In this document: positions 23,679-34,982 of the stretch, one piece after another
Layout of the letters: every line of letters begins with the position of its first letter
Position numbering within the stretch: the stretch's first letter is position 1
Assembly (NCBI GenBank): GCA_010279815.1
Contig: QEOQ01000226.1
Coordinates: forward strand, 1,723,810-1,787,809
Source of the DNA: Brachionus plicatilis
Lineage: Eukaryota > Rotifera > Eurotatoria > Ploima > Brachionidae
Length of the DNA: 64,000 nt
Direction of reading: 5' to 3'
The notes under the pieces: generated by a model
What the model was told of the DNA's origin: nothing
The model's database searches: none
The model's input: only the letters and a program-made list of their open reading frames with translations
Program-made: the position numbers and the translations under genes

Positions 23679-23991
23679 AGCAATGTGAAAATTTAGTACA
23701 AAAATTACAGTACAAAAGATAAAAAATTTTTAATTTTTTTTCTAATTGTGCAAAAATAGAAATATTGTACAAATTTGGTACCAAAGAATTCCAAGCTCTG
23801 CAAAATATCTTCAATTTTCTGTTTAATCACACCATCAAAAAGCATTTGATTAAAATATACAATAAATTGCAGGGCTTGAAAATTTTTTGTACAAATTTGT
23901 ACAATATTGTACTCTTTATAGAACCATTTTAGCACAATTAGAAAAAAAATTATAAATCTTTTATTTTTTGTACTATAATTTTCATATTGCC
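23679..23991. mobile_element. diverged hairpin MITE, relative of 14318-14670
   Basis: Starts GCAATGTGAAAATTTAGTAC and ends with the complementary CATATTGCC, about 313 bp. It shares with 14318-14670 the blocks TACAAAAATTACAGTACAAAA, TCTAATTGTGCAAAAAT and AATATTGTACAAAT in the same order. The arms are more diverged, so this copy is older. It lies just 3' of TMEM26. Confidence 0.75.
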
Positions 23992-24113
23992 ACAATGAAA
24001 AATATCTGAAAAAATTTTATTTGATGATTAGGGATCCATGAATACATGATCAAAAATGGAAAAGGAAAAAATAAGAAATTTTTTTTTAAATATTTTTTTA
24101 ATATCTTGTAATA

Positions 24114-24424
24114 GGGGTTGTAAAATTTTTTTCAATTCGATCGTTTCAATTAAGAAAACTTGGATATTATTTATTACTAAAATAGATAATTAAATTGTGT
24201 AAAATGCTTAATGTTTAAGCAACTTTGCTTAATCCGAAAATATATATCTGCAGAAACTCTGCAATTTAATTGCACAGTAGATTTGAATACTTTTTAATGG
24301 CGAGCAAAATGCAGAAAATTGCAGAGTATTTTGCAGACTTATTTTACTGTATTAAGCAAATTTGCTAAATTATTTAAAATTTTCGGAATTCAAAAGATCG
24401 AATTGAAATGAACTTAAGAACCCT
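24114..24424. mobile_element. GGGG-ended MITE, 311 bp, 9-bp duplication
   Basis: Inverted ends GGGGTTGTAAAA..CAATTCGATCGTTTCAATT and the complementary right end finishing AACCCT. Flanked by a perfect CTTGTAATA on both sides (24105-24113 and 24425-24433). It belongs to the same family as 11676-11847, with a longer interior containing a second palindrome around CTCTGCAATTT/AAATTGCAGAG. Confidence 0.82.
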
Positions 24425-25027
24425 CTTGTAATACTTATAACATTTAAAACATTTAAGTTTAATTCTATGTATAACCAAGTCAAATAACTTTCTAAGAGTA
24501 CTGGTCAGGAGGATACGGTAAAAAAATTCTAAATTTTTTTTTATTTTATGCTGTAAAAAGTAGGTTTTATGAAATTCAAAATTAAAAAAAAAGAACATAA
24601 CATGATGATAAAAAATTTACTTTAAGTTTAAAATTAGTCCTATGAATGCAACATGGCGCAACATACAAATGAAAATTACTTAAATTTATTGAAAATTAAT
24701 CAAATTTTGAAGTCAGTTTTTTTATAAAATCTTCTACTATCTGTTTTTGTAGTATTTCATTTGAAACTATTCAATATGCTGAAGGAACTGTACGCAATTA
24801 AATTTTAAAAAAGCAGCTCAATAAAATAATAAAATTAAGCTTTTGATTTTAAATTTTTCAATTAATTCTTTTTAACATTCCTTTAAATTATGTCAAATTT
24901 TTTTTCAATATTTTTTTAACTCTTCAAAGATAAAAAAGATAAAATTTTTTTAATTGAATTAAAAAGTTATTTTTTTAAAGCAAAATTAAAAAAAATAAAG
25001 ATCCAAAAACCACCTTTGTTTGGCATA

Positions 25028-25238
25028 TCATGACTTTATATTTAATGGTCAGAAACTTGTTGTGCAGATAAAACAAAATGACTACTGCGGAAGTCTGCAA
25101 AATTGCACGCTATTTAAAATCATTGAAAATATAACGAAATTAATTATCACTGATTTTGCAGAATTCTTCAAAAAAAGTTGTTTCAATTTGTTTTATCTGC
25201 AGAACAAGTTTTTGGCCATCAAAACTAAAGTTTTGATT
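25028..25238. repeat. palindromic MITE
   Basis: The left arm (ATGACTTTATATTTAATGGT then CAGAAACTTGTTGTGCAG) and the right arm (CTGCAGAACAAGTTTTTGGC then CATCAAAACTAAAGT) are inverted copies with several mismatches. The open frame 25020-25271 is this palindrome and not a gene. No duplication assigned. Confidence 0.65.
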
Positions 25239-25453
25239 TTTTTTTCGTTTTTGAATGAAATTTTTGTATGAAATTTCACAATGCTCTTCAGTTTTTAGAA
25301 TAATTTAAGGGAAATTTTTTTATCTTGCACTGTTTTTTTCTAGATTCTTATCGATAGTGCTTTTTTCCAATTGTCCCCTCATTCTCTAAAATTTATTATT
25401 AGTTCACGTTAAATAAATATGAAAGCTTGATTCTTAACTGAAGTTAATTTTTT

Positions 25454-25994
25454 GGCAAATTGAAGTTTCAGATCAAATTTTAAGATCAAAACGATCATTT
25501 GAAATTTTAAAACTTAATTAATATAATAATTTTAATAATTTTTAGAAATTAAAACTAAACATTACTAAACATTACTAAACATGTTATGTCTAATAATGGT
25601 TCATTATCAAATTAACATCAAAATGATTGATCTCGAATTTATTTAACAAAAACAATCAATAATTTAAATAATTCAGGTTAAGTTAATTCACAAATTCAAA
25701 TTTATATTATTTATATCCATTCATTCAAACTGAAATAATTTTATTTTTTTACTTCAATAAATTTTAAATTTTAAAACTGTTAATTTTTTTGTCTTTAAAA
25801 GTAAGTTTTCATTAAAATCAATTAAAATATTTAAACCTATTAATGTTCAATAAAAAAGGACATTTTAAAATTTTAAATTTCAAAATAAACTTGACATGAC
25901 ATGTCAAGTAATTGCTTTGGAAAATATTTATTTTTTCTCTATTATTAAAAAAAAATATTACAATTTATATTTTGATCTCAAACTTCAATTTGCC
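25454..25994. mobile_element. GGCAA-ended MITE, copy 1 (541 bp)
   Basis: Ends GGCAAATTGAAGTTTCAGAT and, inverted, ATCTCAAACTTCAATTTGCC. AATTTTTT flanks both sides (25446-25453 and 25995-26002), a weak duplication because it is simple sequence. Its centre carries the palindrome CTTGACATG-A-CATGTCAAG. Related copies: 38088-38601, 39475-39817 and a fragment at about 36587-36695. Confidence 0.7.
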
Positions 25995-26508
25995 AATTTT
26001 TTTCAGTGATGAGGATTTGAACTAATGATGTGTTTAAATAAATTTTTTTAATTTAATAAAAAATTATTTTGATAAATTAAAAAATAGATTAATATTAAAT
26101 AAATAAATGTAATTTATTAAACAATAATTTAAATTCAATTTTGATTTAATTTTTAGTTTTGCCGAATATAAAAACCTAAATATGAACCCTATAAGAAAAG
26201 CAATATATATAAACCTTCAATAAAATAAAAACTTTTAATAGAATATAAATATTAATTTAATTTGATTTTACTAAAATATCAAGTAAATAGATCTATTAAT
26301 AAAATAAGAAATTTGTATAAATTTTTTTATAATTAAGTCGAAATTTTGGATTAATGTTTGACAGGCACACTACTTTTTAGATTGAGTTTTTTTTTTAAAT
26401 TAAAAAAATTGTTATCAAATTTATTAGACAATTTGAAAAAGTTAAGAAAATTTTGAAAAAAAAAAATTTAATTTATATTAGTCTTAGCGAGATATTCAGC
26501 ATTCTCGA

Positions 26509-28744
26509 ATGAATTCAAAAATTTTTAAAATCAGAGATACTCTTAGGACAAAATTAACTTTGTGCTATTTGTATGGAACACAGGATAAAGTGCTTCACAT
26601 TCCGGTAATGCTAAATGAAGTCTTAAAGCATTTAGTCCATGAGCCGAAAAGTTTCAAAGTAATTTAATTATTTACAAAATTTATAATTTGTTGATAAAAA
26701 TTTTAGACTTATTTGGACCTGACATTCGGAGCCGGAGGTCACACTAAAGCTATACTAGAATCAAACCCAAATTCTATAGTCTATGCTTCAGATCGTGATC
26801 CACACGCTTTCAAAATTTGCCAAGAACTCTCTCAAAAATATCCGTAACTTTTATTTTAAATCAAAATCATCATCTTTTTGATAATTTTTAATAGTGGTCG
26901 GGTAGTTCCTATAAAAGGGAAATTTTCTCAACTTACCGAAAATTTGGAGTCCCTTAACATCAAACCAAATAGCATAGATGCTGCTTTAATTGACTGTGGT
27001 GTTTCTTCAATACAATTTGACAGTGGATACAGAGGGTTTTCTATAAGTCAAGATGGACCCCTTGACATGCGCATGAGCACTGATAAGTTTGTCTTTTTTA
27101 TGTTGGTTTAGACATTTTATATAAAAATTAAACCAAAAAATGAAGTGAGAAAGGTTCCATTACTGCCTCTGATGTAATAAACAAACTTGATGAAGAGCAA
27201 TTGTCAAGAATACTATGGAAATATGGTGAAGAAAAATTACACAAAAAAATAGCCCACGGTATTGTCTATTTTCGCTCGGCTCACGGTGGAATTAAAACAA
27301 CAAGACAATTAGCTGATTTAATCGGAAAAATTGTCGGCGAGTAATTTGAAAAATTCTTTCTTAAAATAAAAAAAAATTTTTAAAATTATTATTTTTATCA
27401 AGACGCAGAACTGACTCTCTGAACAGAACAAGTCATGTGGCTACCAAAACTTTTCAAGCATTGAGAATTTTTGTTAATAACGAGCTTAATGAACTTTTTA
27501 ATGGAATAAACAATGTGCACAAGTAATTTAAGCCAAAAATTTTATTTCAAGTCAAAATCAAGTTTAAAAAAAAATTTAAAAAAAATTTTTTTATCACTAA
27601 AATAAATTAGTGAAAAAAAAATTAATTTAGTTAAAAAGTAATTTCTAGTCTTTTATTTAAATCTTAACAAGGAATTTCCAAGTAAGCAAATAATTTTTCG
27701 ATTGTCTCGTTTTTCAATAAAAGGACATATTTTATCTTAATATAAACAGTGTTGATTTGATCTTTTGAATTTACTATTTTTAGGCAAACTAAACTTTAAC
27801 TAAGATTCACTTTAGTAGTTAACCTTAAAAAATGGTAAATATTAAAAGCTCAAAAAAACTTTTGTTTAGAAATACTTTTCATTTTTAATAAAAAATATTA
27901 TTTTAGTATTTTTTTAGTAAATTTTATGCAAAAAATGTAAAATTTAGAAAAAGATGTTCGAAAGGAAAAAATAAAAAAAAGACCTCAAATTGTTTTTTTT
28001 TGTAGCTCAAAAGCGAAAAATACAAGAGTTTGAAAAAAATATATCAATAAATACAACATAGTGGTTTGACCCACCATTTAAAAAAAAATTTTTAAATTTC
28101 CGCTGAATTTTTCAAATTATTTTTCTAATTTCAGGTAAGTGATATTATTTAAAGTTTTAAATAATGAAATTCTTGTTCACTTTTTATTTTACTTAAAAAT
28201 ATTACAATCCTTTTTATAAAGGAAAAAAAGACAGAAGATCTATTTTTTTTAAATTGGTAAAAATAATTGTTTGGGTTTTTGAACATATTACCATTTTTTA
28301 CAAAAATTTGCGTAAAATGTCAGAACGTAACGTAACAAATGATCAATCTTAATGATCTCATAATACTGTTTAAAAGATTTAATTCAAGTTAAATTAGTAA
28401 AACTAAAATTTTGACTTGGATTTAAATATTTTTCTAAACTTTCTTAATTAAGGTTTCTAAGACCTGGGGGACGATTGGCAGTTATATCGTTTCATTCACT
28501 AGAAGATAAAATTATAAAAAGTCATTTTAATGACGTAAATACAAAAAGTAATCAAGAAGATGATAAAAATAGGAAAAAAGCGGAAAAATTTAAAATGAAT
28601 TCCTTAAATTTTAACTCTTATCAATCTTGTTGGACCAAAGATTGGCAACCAATTAATAAAAAAGTTATTGTACCGACAAACGAAGAAATATTAAATAATC
28701 AAAGATCAAGATCGGCAAAGCTTAGAGTTGCTGTAAAAATTTAA
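26509..28744 (+). CDS. METTL15: mitochondrial 12S rRNA m4C methyltransferase (RsmH family, 6 exons)
   Basis: S-adenosylmethionine-dependent N4-cytidine methyltransferase of small-subunit rRNA, in animals mitochondrial. Exons 26509-26658, 26707-26843, 26895-27086, 27146-27340, 27403-27522 and 28453-28744; total 1086 nt, 361 aa (E. coli RsmH 313, human METTL15 407). Motifs in order: [13 protein letters not shown], the SAM loop [11 protein letters not shown] (about 53-63), [81 protein letters not shown] and the C-terminal [12 protein letters not shown]. All junctions are GT-AG; four introns are 48-62 nt and the last is 930 nt. The short N-terminus before HIPVM is Lys/Arg-bearing, compatible with a mitochondrial presequence (inference). 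Confidence 0.95.
27523..28452. other. METTL15 intron 5
   Basis: The only long intron of this gene (930 nt). AT-rich, no coding frame or delimitable repeat seen. Confidence 0.5.
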
Positions 28745-29240
28745 TAAATATTATTTATTATGAATTTTTAATTTTTTATTAAAATAATTGCAGTTGATTC
28801 ATCTTTTTAAGCATTTTATCTTATTTTACGTAACTTTTTACATTCGGGTCAGTTCTTAGGCTATTAATGATTTTTTGCCTAGCCTTTAATTTGTCTTATT
28901 TATATTCTATTAATACAAATTCTGTTTTTTTTTAAGAATAATTTTCTTTGGTATTGGTAAATTTGGTTTATTTTCTTGAAAGCATTTATTTTTGAGTAAA
29001 TTTTGGTTAACATTTCATTAAAATCAAACATATTGATTTAGTTCACTTTATTCAATTTTTTTGCTATTGGTCCACTTTTTTTTACATCTCTAAAAGTGTT
29101 GTAAAGAAGTTGTATTCCTCTTTACAAATCAGAATGCAATTTTTATTTTTCAAAAATAAAATAAAATTAAATCGTTCAAAAATTAGTGAAATGGTAAATC
29201 TTAATACCTTATTCATTCGATACTAAGATTATTTCAGATG
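28745..29240. other. intergenic stretch after METTL15
   Basis: No gene recognised. The left end of the neighbouring hAT element may lie here but no terminal inverted repeat was found. Confidence 0.4.
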
Positions 29241-29249
29241 GAAAATTTG

Positions 29250-30830
29250 ACTTGTTTATCAACCAAAAATTCGATAAACTGTCATCTTCGTTATAACTTA
29301 TTTTTTGTATTGTTCCAATTCATTTTAAATTTTGCTTTATCATCATTTACTTCTTCGCTTAAATTAGATTTATTTAAAAAGCTAAAAAATTTTCGGCATT
29401 TTGTAGGCGATTTTAAGAGACTAACACTTTTGCTGCTTTTGATTTTTTTGTCAATTGTTTTGAGCTACATGGAATGGTTTTTTCCTTGTTAAAAGAATTT
29501 TCATCTTCCTTCCAAGGGCCTATATTTTTCCATTCATGGTATAATTGTTCTTCTAAGCCTTTTGAAAACATCAGCTTTTCATCCGAATTTATATCTGAAA
29601 TTTCTAACCATTCATTTTTAAATAAGGGATCCAAGAAAGAAGATATATACCATGAATATTCATTTGTAATCTTGTTTGACAAATCTTAGATTCCAGCGAA
29701 TCCCGTCTTGATTTGAGTCCTCAATTCATAAATAAATGGTTTCATGCTGTTATTTACCTGTATTAAATATATGAAATATCTAAATGTTGAATAAGTTGGA
29801 ATAAGCTTGGCACTACTTGGCTTAAAGTCGAATACTGTTCTCCTTGGATTTCATTTGTAACATATTCAATTGGTTCTAAAATTTTGATAACGTCTGCCAA
29901 TCTTGAATAATCATTCTGAGTTTAAATTAATCCATGGTAATCGAAATATTTAAGACCATCATTTAAGTCCGAAGATTTGATCTTGCAAATAGCCCTCAAG
30001 CAATTAATCTAACTATTCCAGCGTACTTTGATAGGTTGGGGAATAAAATTGTAATTTATTTATGTTAAATAAGTGGCAAACACTTTTTTTTGTTTATATT
30101 ATAATGATATTGTTGTACATTTTGAGATAATACGCTTAACATTGTAAATTTTAACAAGGCTTTTTTTAACAACAAGCTGTAGGCTATGTGCAAAGCATCT
30201 CAAATTTTACAATCCCGAATTAAGAAAAATGTCGCTCCCAGAGGTATTCTCTGTTAGATCTATTTCATCTTCAGAGCTAGTAATTTCGCTTTCAGTGTTA
30301 GTTGTTCTTTCTTCATAAATCGGTTCAGTTAAGTCGAACTCATCTTCACCGACAAGATTCATAAGCCTGCCTATTTTCACCATATTTGAACCATTTTCAG
30401 TTCCTATTCGCACTAATTTTTTTACGAATAGCGAATTCATCAATAATATTGTCAAGTTCACTTTTGATAGCTATTCCAGGAGTGTAATTTATGTTTTTAC
30501 AACGAATAACGTACGTATTGAATTCTAAATTTTCGTTTAAAAATGGATTGTAATTCCGAGAAATGACCTTAGTCGTCGATCAGTCTAAAAATCTGTGGTC
30601 AGTGAAACAGATCGAATTTTTGATAATATTTCAATTTTTGACATTTTAGAAATCGCTTTATTTTGTAAATTTAATAGATTTGTTCTTGATGTAAGCTTCC
30701 ATTTTTTGTACATAAGTGAAATGAAATTTCATAAAGCTTCACATTCTACCAAGCGATTAGGGAGACCACATTCAATAATTAAATATTTGAAAATAAAATC
30801 GTTATTTATTTCTGTCGTCGAGGTTTTTTT
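29250..30830 (-). pseudogene. hAT-family transposase pseudogene
   Basis: Reading the minus strand from about 30830 downwards, with stops and shifts, gives in order: FKYLIIECGLPNRLVE, ILSKIRSVSLTTDFLD (the TTD block holding the first catalytic Asp), TENGSNMVK..GRLM (the TDNGSNM block), an acidic linker (DLTEPIYEE to TSGSD), LRCFAHSLQLVVKKSL (the C-AHxLQLVV block), a decayed VRWNS block, LADVIKILEPIEYVTNEIQG and SSFLDPLFKNEWLE (ATFLDPRFK block). This order is that of hAT transposases. The C-terminal dimerisation motif is not found. In-frame stops exclude activity. Confidence 0.85.
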
Positions 30831-30952
30831 TATTATTAACGATAAATCGAAGCTGTTAATTAGTTAGGAAGATTTATTAATTGGCCAAATAAAAATTAAA
30901 ATTAGTTATAAATTTACAAAAATTAAAAAATTTACAATTTATATTTTTTTGC

Positions 30953-31556
30953 TTAAAAATTTTTTTTCTTAATCATGCCAACATCGACACACTTTTTCAG
31001 CCTGCAATATCGGCAATTTGTGTGCGTGTCTCGGTTTATTGTACAATTTTCGTCTTTCTTGCATGAGAAAGACTCGAAAGCATATCGCTTAAAAAAGCTT
31101 TTGCATCTTACGCATGTGGAAACGCCATAGTGAATGCCCGGTCGCCACAAACCAGGCAAGAATTTACTTGAACAGATGGTGGAACTGGGCTTTTGATTTC
31201 TAGCTGCTGAATTGATGATGATAAATCAAGATGGAAGTTCTCCCTGGATGGAGAATCTTCCTCTTCCATCCTCTTTCTGCCTCTTTCTACTTCCTCTATT
31301 TTCGACATCATGCAATCCATGTCAATTTTATTCTCCTCACAGCGCTTCGACTCGTCCTCTATATTAGTCGATTCGTCGTCCAGTCTCAGCTCAAACTCAC
31401 TATCGACCATTGTTGACTTTTCTGAGTCGGTCACGTTCAGACGGATGCGCTTGATGTGGTTGGGTAAATCGGTGTCGGCCTTTCGCTTCGAGTTTTTGCA
31501 CACTTCTTTTAGCGGAAGCGACAATTTGGTTTTGAAAGAAGCAGATTCTCTAAAAT
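30953..31556 (-). pseudogene. nuclear receptor DNA-binding-domain fragment with frameshift
   Basis: The minus strand encodes an acidic, Ser-rich N-terminal region (31556 to about 31180), then the first zinc finger begins NSCLVCGDRA. Here the frame breaks: GIHYGVSTCVRCKSFFKRY continues one frame over, as if about 7 nt of the usual GDRASGxHYGV had been lost. The second finger C-x5-C-x9-C-x2-C is complete (SCKKDENCTINRDTHTNC then RYCRLKKCVDVGMIKK). The frame stops right after, with no ligand-binding domain. The CTINRDTHTNC/KCVDVGM style is NR1-like. The P-box CVRCKSFF is unusual (commonly CEGCK[GA]FF). A TTTTAG acceptor-like site precedes 31556. It is either a decayed gene, or a gene with an error at the break. 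Confidence 0.7.
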
Positions 31557-31569
31557 TAAAATTTAACAA

Positions 31570-32150
31570 TTGACAATGATTTAAACAAAATTGATGTTGT
31601 AGAGGAGCCAGATAATGAATTGGGAAAAAAATAAAAGGATAAAATTTAGCATTTCTATCTATTCTGTTTTTCCTTAAACTTTAAATTCTTAATTTTTCCT
31701 TCTTTTTTTTAAATTTAATTTTATTGAATATTTTTAATTAATTTTTTGTTCTGAAGGAGATTAAGCTCGGGCAGATAAACAAACAAAGAATAATAAAATA
31801 TAATAAATAATATTAATTGAAAATTACATTTTAACTTATATTTTTTATTTCTTATTCTTTTCTTTAAATTCAACTTTTTAATTGTATTTTTTTTTTAGAT
31901 TTTGTATTTTTTATGTCTCAAGGAGTTTAAGTTCGGAAGTAAAACTCATATCCAACCTTATTTCTCTAAGATCTAATCAATAAGTTGATATGCTTTTTTA
32001 ATTAAAATTGAATTAGTTAGAAAATGCCCTGGAATATTTTCCAAATATAAACCCTTAATTTAATTTTTACTCTCACTAAAAAATGTAAGAGTTAATTTCG
32101 AAATAGAAAATAACTCAAGTTTAGACTTCTTAGACACATATGATTGATAC
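31570..32150. other. repeat-bearing intergenic stretch
   Basis: Contains two fragments of the short GAGCTTAATCTCCTTCAG-type repeat, near 31745-31785 and 31915-31955. No coding region seen. Confidence 0.45.
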
Positions 32151-32154
32151 TATA

Positions 32155-32835
32155 ATGGAAGCAGTTTTCAACCGAGATCCGACACCTTGAATAAAGAGTT
32201 ATCTTCTGGACGGACCTAGTGATACCGGAAAGACTTATGTTATTAATGTAATTATTTAGCTTAAATTATCATTAATAAAAAATTTTTTAAGATTTGTCTA
32301 TTTTTAGCTTCTCGATCATCGTCTTCGTCACCGCAATTTATCAATTATACCAACTGCATTCACTGGCATTGCTTCAGCACTATTAATCGGAGGTGGGCAG
32401 ACTTTGCACTCAAAATTTAAAATTCCCATTCCAACTACTACTTCGTCGGTGAGCAACATAAACATGCATTCGGCTCAAGCTCAACTACTGTGAGAATGCA
32501 GTTAATTTATGATTGACGAAGTTTCTATGGTGTCGCTAAATATTCTGGAATGCGTTGATGACCTGCTGAGAGACGTCACGCAATTGCCTGAAATTCCATT
32601 TGGAGGCAAAGTAATGTTGCTCACTGGGGACTTTCGGCAATGTTGTCCAGTCTCAGACAACGAAAATATTGAATCAAGCTTATTGATGTGTATCAAAATT
32701 TCGCCACTATGGACTCGGTTCACAAAACCTAGTTTGCCACTCAATGTAAGAGCTGATCCGAACGAGCACGAGTTCAAAAACTGGCTCATGGAAATTGGTG
32801 ATGGATTTAGCCGTGTGTATGACAATGTGTATTAA
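32155..32835 (+). pseudogene. PIF1/Helitron-type helicase pseudogene
   Basis: The plus strand reads LLDGPSDTGKTYVIN (degenerate Walker A), then after a plausible 60-nt intron (GTAATT..TTTTTAG) LLDHRLRHRNLSIIPTAFTG, GGGQTLHSKFKIPI, MIDEVSMVS (Walker B) and MLLTGDFRQCCPV (motif III). Stops occur before LLDG and between HSAQAQLL and FMIDEV, so it is inactive. In animal genomes such PIF1-like copies are commonly Helitron-derived; no Helitron ends were identified. Confidence 0.82.
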
Positions 32836-33416
32836 TTTAACTTAATTAATTATTTTTATATACAAACAAAAAAAAAACTCGCCAAAGGATCCTGAATTAG
32901 TTGGCTCTTTACAAAATGGACCTCGTGATTGTCTTTTTATTCGTTTAAGTTAATTTTTCTGTGCGTTAAAGTAAATTTCATGTAATTCATTATTCAAGTA
33001 AATTTTTAATGCTGTTAGTGTTTATTTTTTTTTCCGGAAAAAAACTATTTATTTATAATAAAAAGGTATTTAGTTAAGCGTTAAACGACTTTTTCGATAA
33101 TTAATTTATTTATTTGTTTACCGAGCTAATGTCCCTTGAACATAAATGACAAAAATAACATAATTACAAATAAATGCAAAATGAAAAAAAAAAATAAGAT
33201 AAAGTAAATATAAAAAGGATCTAGTTAACCATCGTTCACATATAATTCGAACAATTCTTGTTCTCGGGTTTGTGAACAGCTAGTTCACCTAATTTTCTTG
33301 TTCACGAAAAGGTTAACCAAAATAGAATAAGGTGATCAAATTTCAAACTAGCTGAGAAACTTTTAGATTTGGTGAAAAAATTGAAAAGAAAAGCCATTTA
33401 TTGAATAGAATGCATA

Positions 33417-34980
33417 CCGTATACCCTTGTCCAGAATTGCATGCAATTAAACCCAAAATTGATTTTAAGTGCATGCATCCCGTACCATCTCTCCCATGTT
33501 AACCCAACCCTTTTGATTAACCCGTGCATTTATCCGGTCTCTTTGGTTTTAAGAGTGGCTTTTACTGCTAAGAATTAAAAAATGAAGTTGTGCTGTAAAA
33601 AAAAATTTGAATTTTTATGCGGCATCTATTATTAAGGACAATGATAAATCTAGTCTTAGGATTTTGGTTTAGACGCTGGGACTAAAATTGGAAAAAATAG
33701 AAAAATTAAAAAAATGAATTTTAAATCATTTTTTTTTATAAAAACTATGAAAAATGATTTAAGCGAGGCTTTAAAACTTAGAAATTTTCAAAAAAAATGA
33801 AATGCATGTAAATAAAAATTTGTTTCATGCTCTCTCTTTTTTCTTGTCCAAAAAAATAGTGTCCTAGCTACACTAGTATTTTAATATTTTTGTGATTATT
33901 TTTTGATAAAAATAAAATTTTATAAATGGAGCCTGACATATCTATAGCACAAGAAATGGAAGTCGATCCGAATTCAGTGCTTTCAAGTATTGATTCAAAC
34001 GAGACATCAAATCCAAATTTAAAGCGAATTCGTTACAATCTGGAGAATAAAGCTAAGGTTCTTTATTTTCACAAACAGGGAAACAGTATCAACAAGTGTG
34101 CCAAACACTTCAGCATAGATATGCGTTTAAAAGTAAATGGAAATCTTCTAAAGTTAGAATCGACAATTTTATCAAAAAATTAAAAAGGTCAATTTTTTTT
34201 TTGGACTCAGCCCCCTGTCACTTGACTAAGAGTGTAAAAGATGAATAGCAAGTGAATGGTATTGTCACCAATTTTATTCCACCGCGCATGACTAATTTAT
34301 TACAACCAGCCGATGTTTGCTGGTTTGCTTCAATTAAAAAAAAATCACAATAAATGGAAAAAATGGTTTTTGGTAACACAAAATCTCCAGTATATGTAAA
34401 TGAGAATGAGCCAAGAAACGCCAATTTTGTTTCAAAATGATAAAAATCAAAATTTGAAACAACGAGGTAAGAGACCAGATAGTCCGAATACTATATATAA
34501 TAAATTGAAGAATTGAAGCAAAAAATGCTTCAAAACAAAAAAAAAATTTAACCAATGACTAATTATAAAATATTTTTTTAATCGATTAGACAATTTTTCA
34601 ATTTTAAAATTTTTTTCTAACTTTTAAAGCCGCGCTTAAATCATTTTTCATAATTTTTATAAAAAAAAATGATTTAAAATTCATTTTTTTAATTTTTCTA
34701 TTTTTTCCAATTTTAGTCCCAGCGTCTAAACCAAAATCCTAAGACTAGATTTATCATTGTCCTTAATAATAGATGCCGCATAAAAATTCAAATTTTTTTT
34801 ACAGCACAACTTCATTTTTTAATTCTTAGCAATAAAAACCGCACTTAAAACCAAAGAGACCGGATAAATGCACGGGTTAATCAAAAGGGTTGGGTTAACA
34901 TGGGAGAGATGGTACGGGATGCATGCACTTAAAATCAATTTTGGGTTTAACTGCATGAAATACCGCGCAAGGGTATACGG
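33417..34980. mobile_element. pogo-type DNA transposon with roughly 390-bp TIRs, TA duplication
   Basis: 1564 bp. The two ends start CCGTATACCCTTG and the arms can be followed as inverted copies for about 390 bp (33417 to about 33805, and about 34600 to 34980), including the block with CTAGTCTTAGGATTTTGGTT. TA flanks each end (33415-33416 and 34981-34982). The interior carries remnants of a DDE_1 (pogo/Tigger-like) transposase. Very long TIRs are atypical for pogo-type elements. Confidence 0.85.
33926..34435 (+). pseudogene. pogo-type transposase remnant
   Basis: An N-terminal frame from ATG 33926 contains a helix-turn-helix-like segment (ENKAKVLYFHKQGNSINKCA). After a stop and a large deletion, the C-terminal part of a DDE_1 domain is recognisable: FLDSAPCHLTKSV (the second catalytic Asp block), then FIPPRMTNLLQPADVCWFAS (the PPxTTxLxQPxD block), with stops at KDE and KKKSQ. 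Most of the catalytic core is absent. Confidence 0.75.
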
Positions 34981-34982
34981 TA

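Noticed and set aside
23705..23995. 96-codon minus-strand frame 3' of TMEM26
   Set aside because: It lies in a MITE copy and is low-complexity.
25020..25271. 83-codon frame
   Set aside because: It is the inside of a palindromic MITE.
31231..31573. Plus-strand frames opposite the nuclear receptor fragment
   Set aside because: Antisense shadows of the Ser/Asp/Glu-rich region; the zinc-finger signature is on the minus strand.
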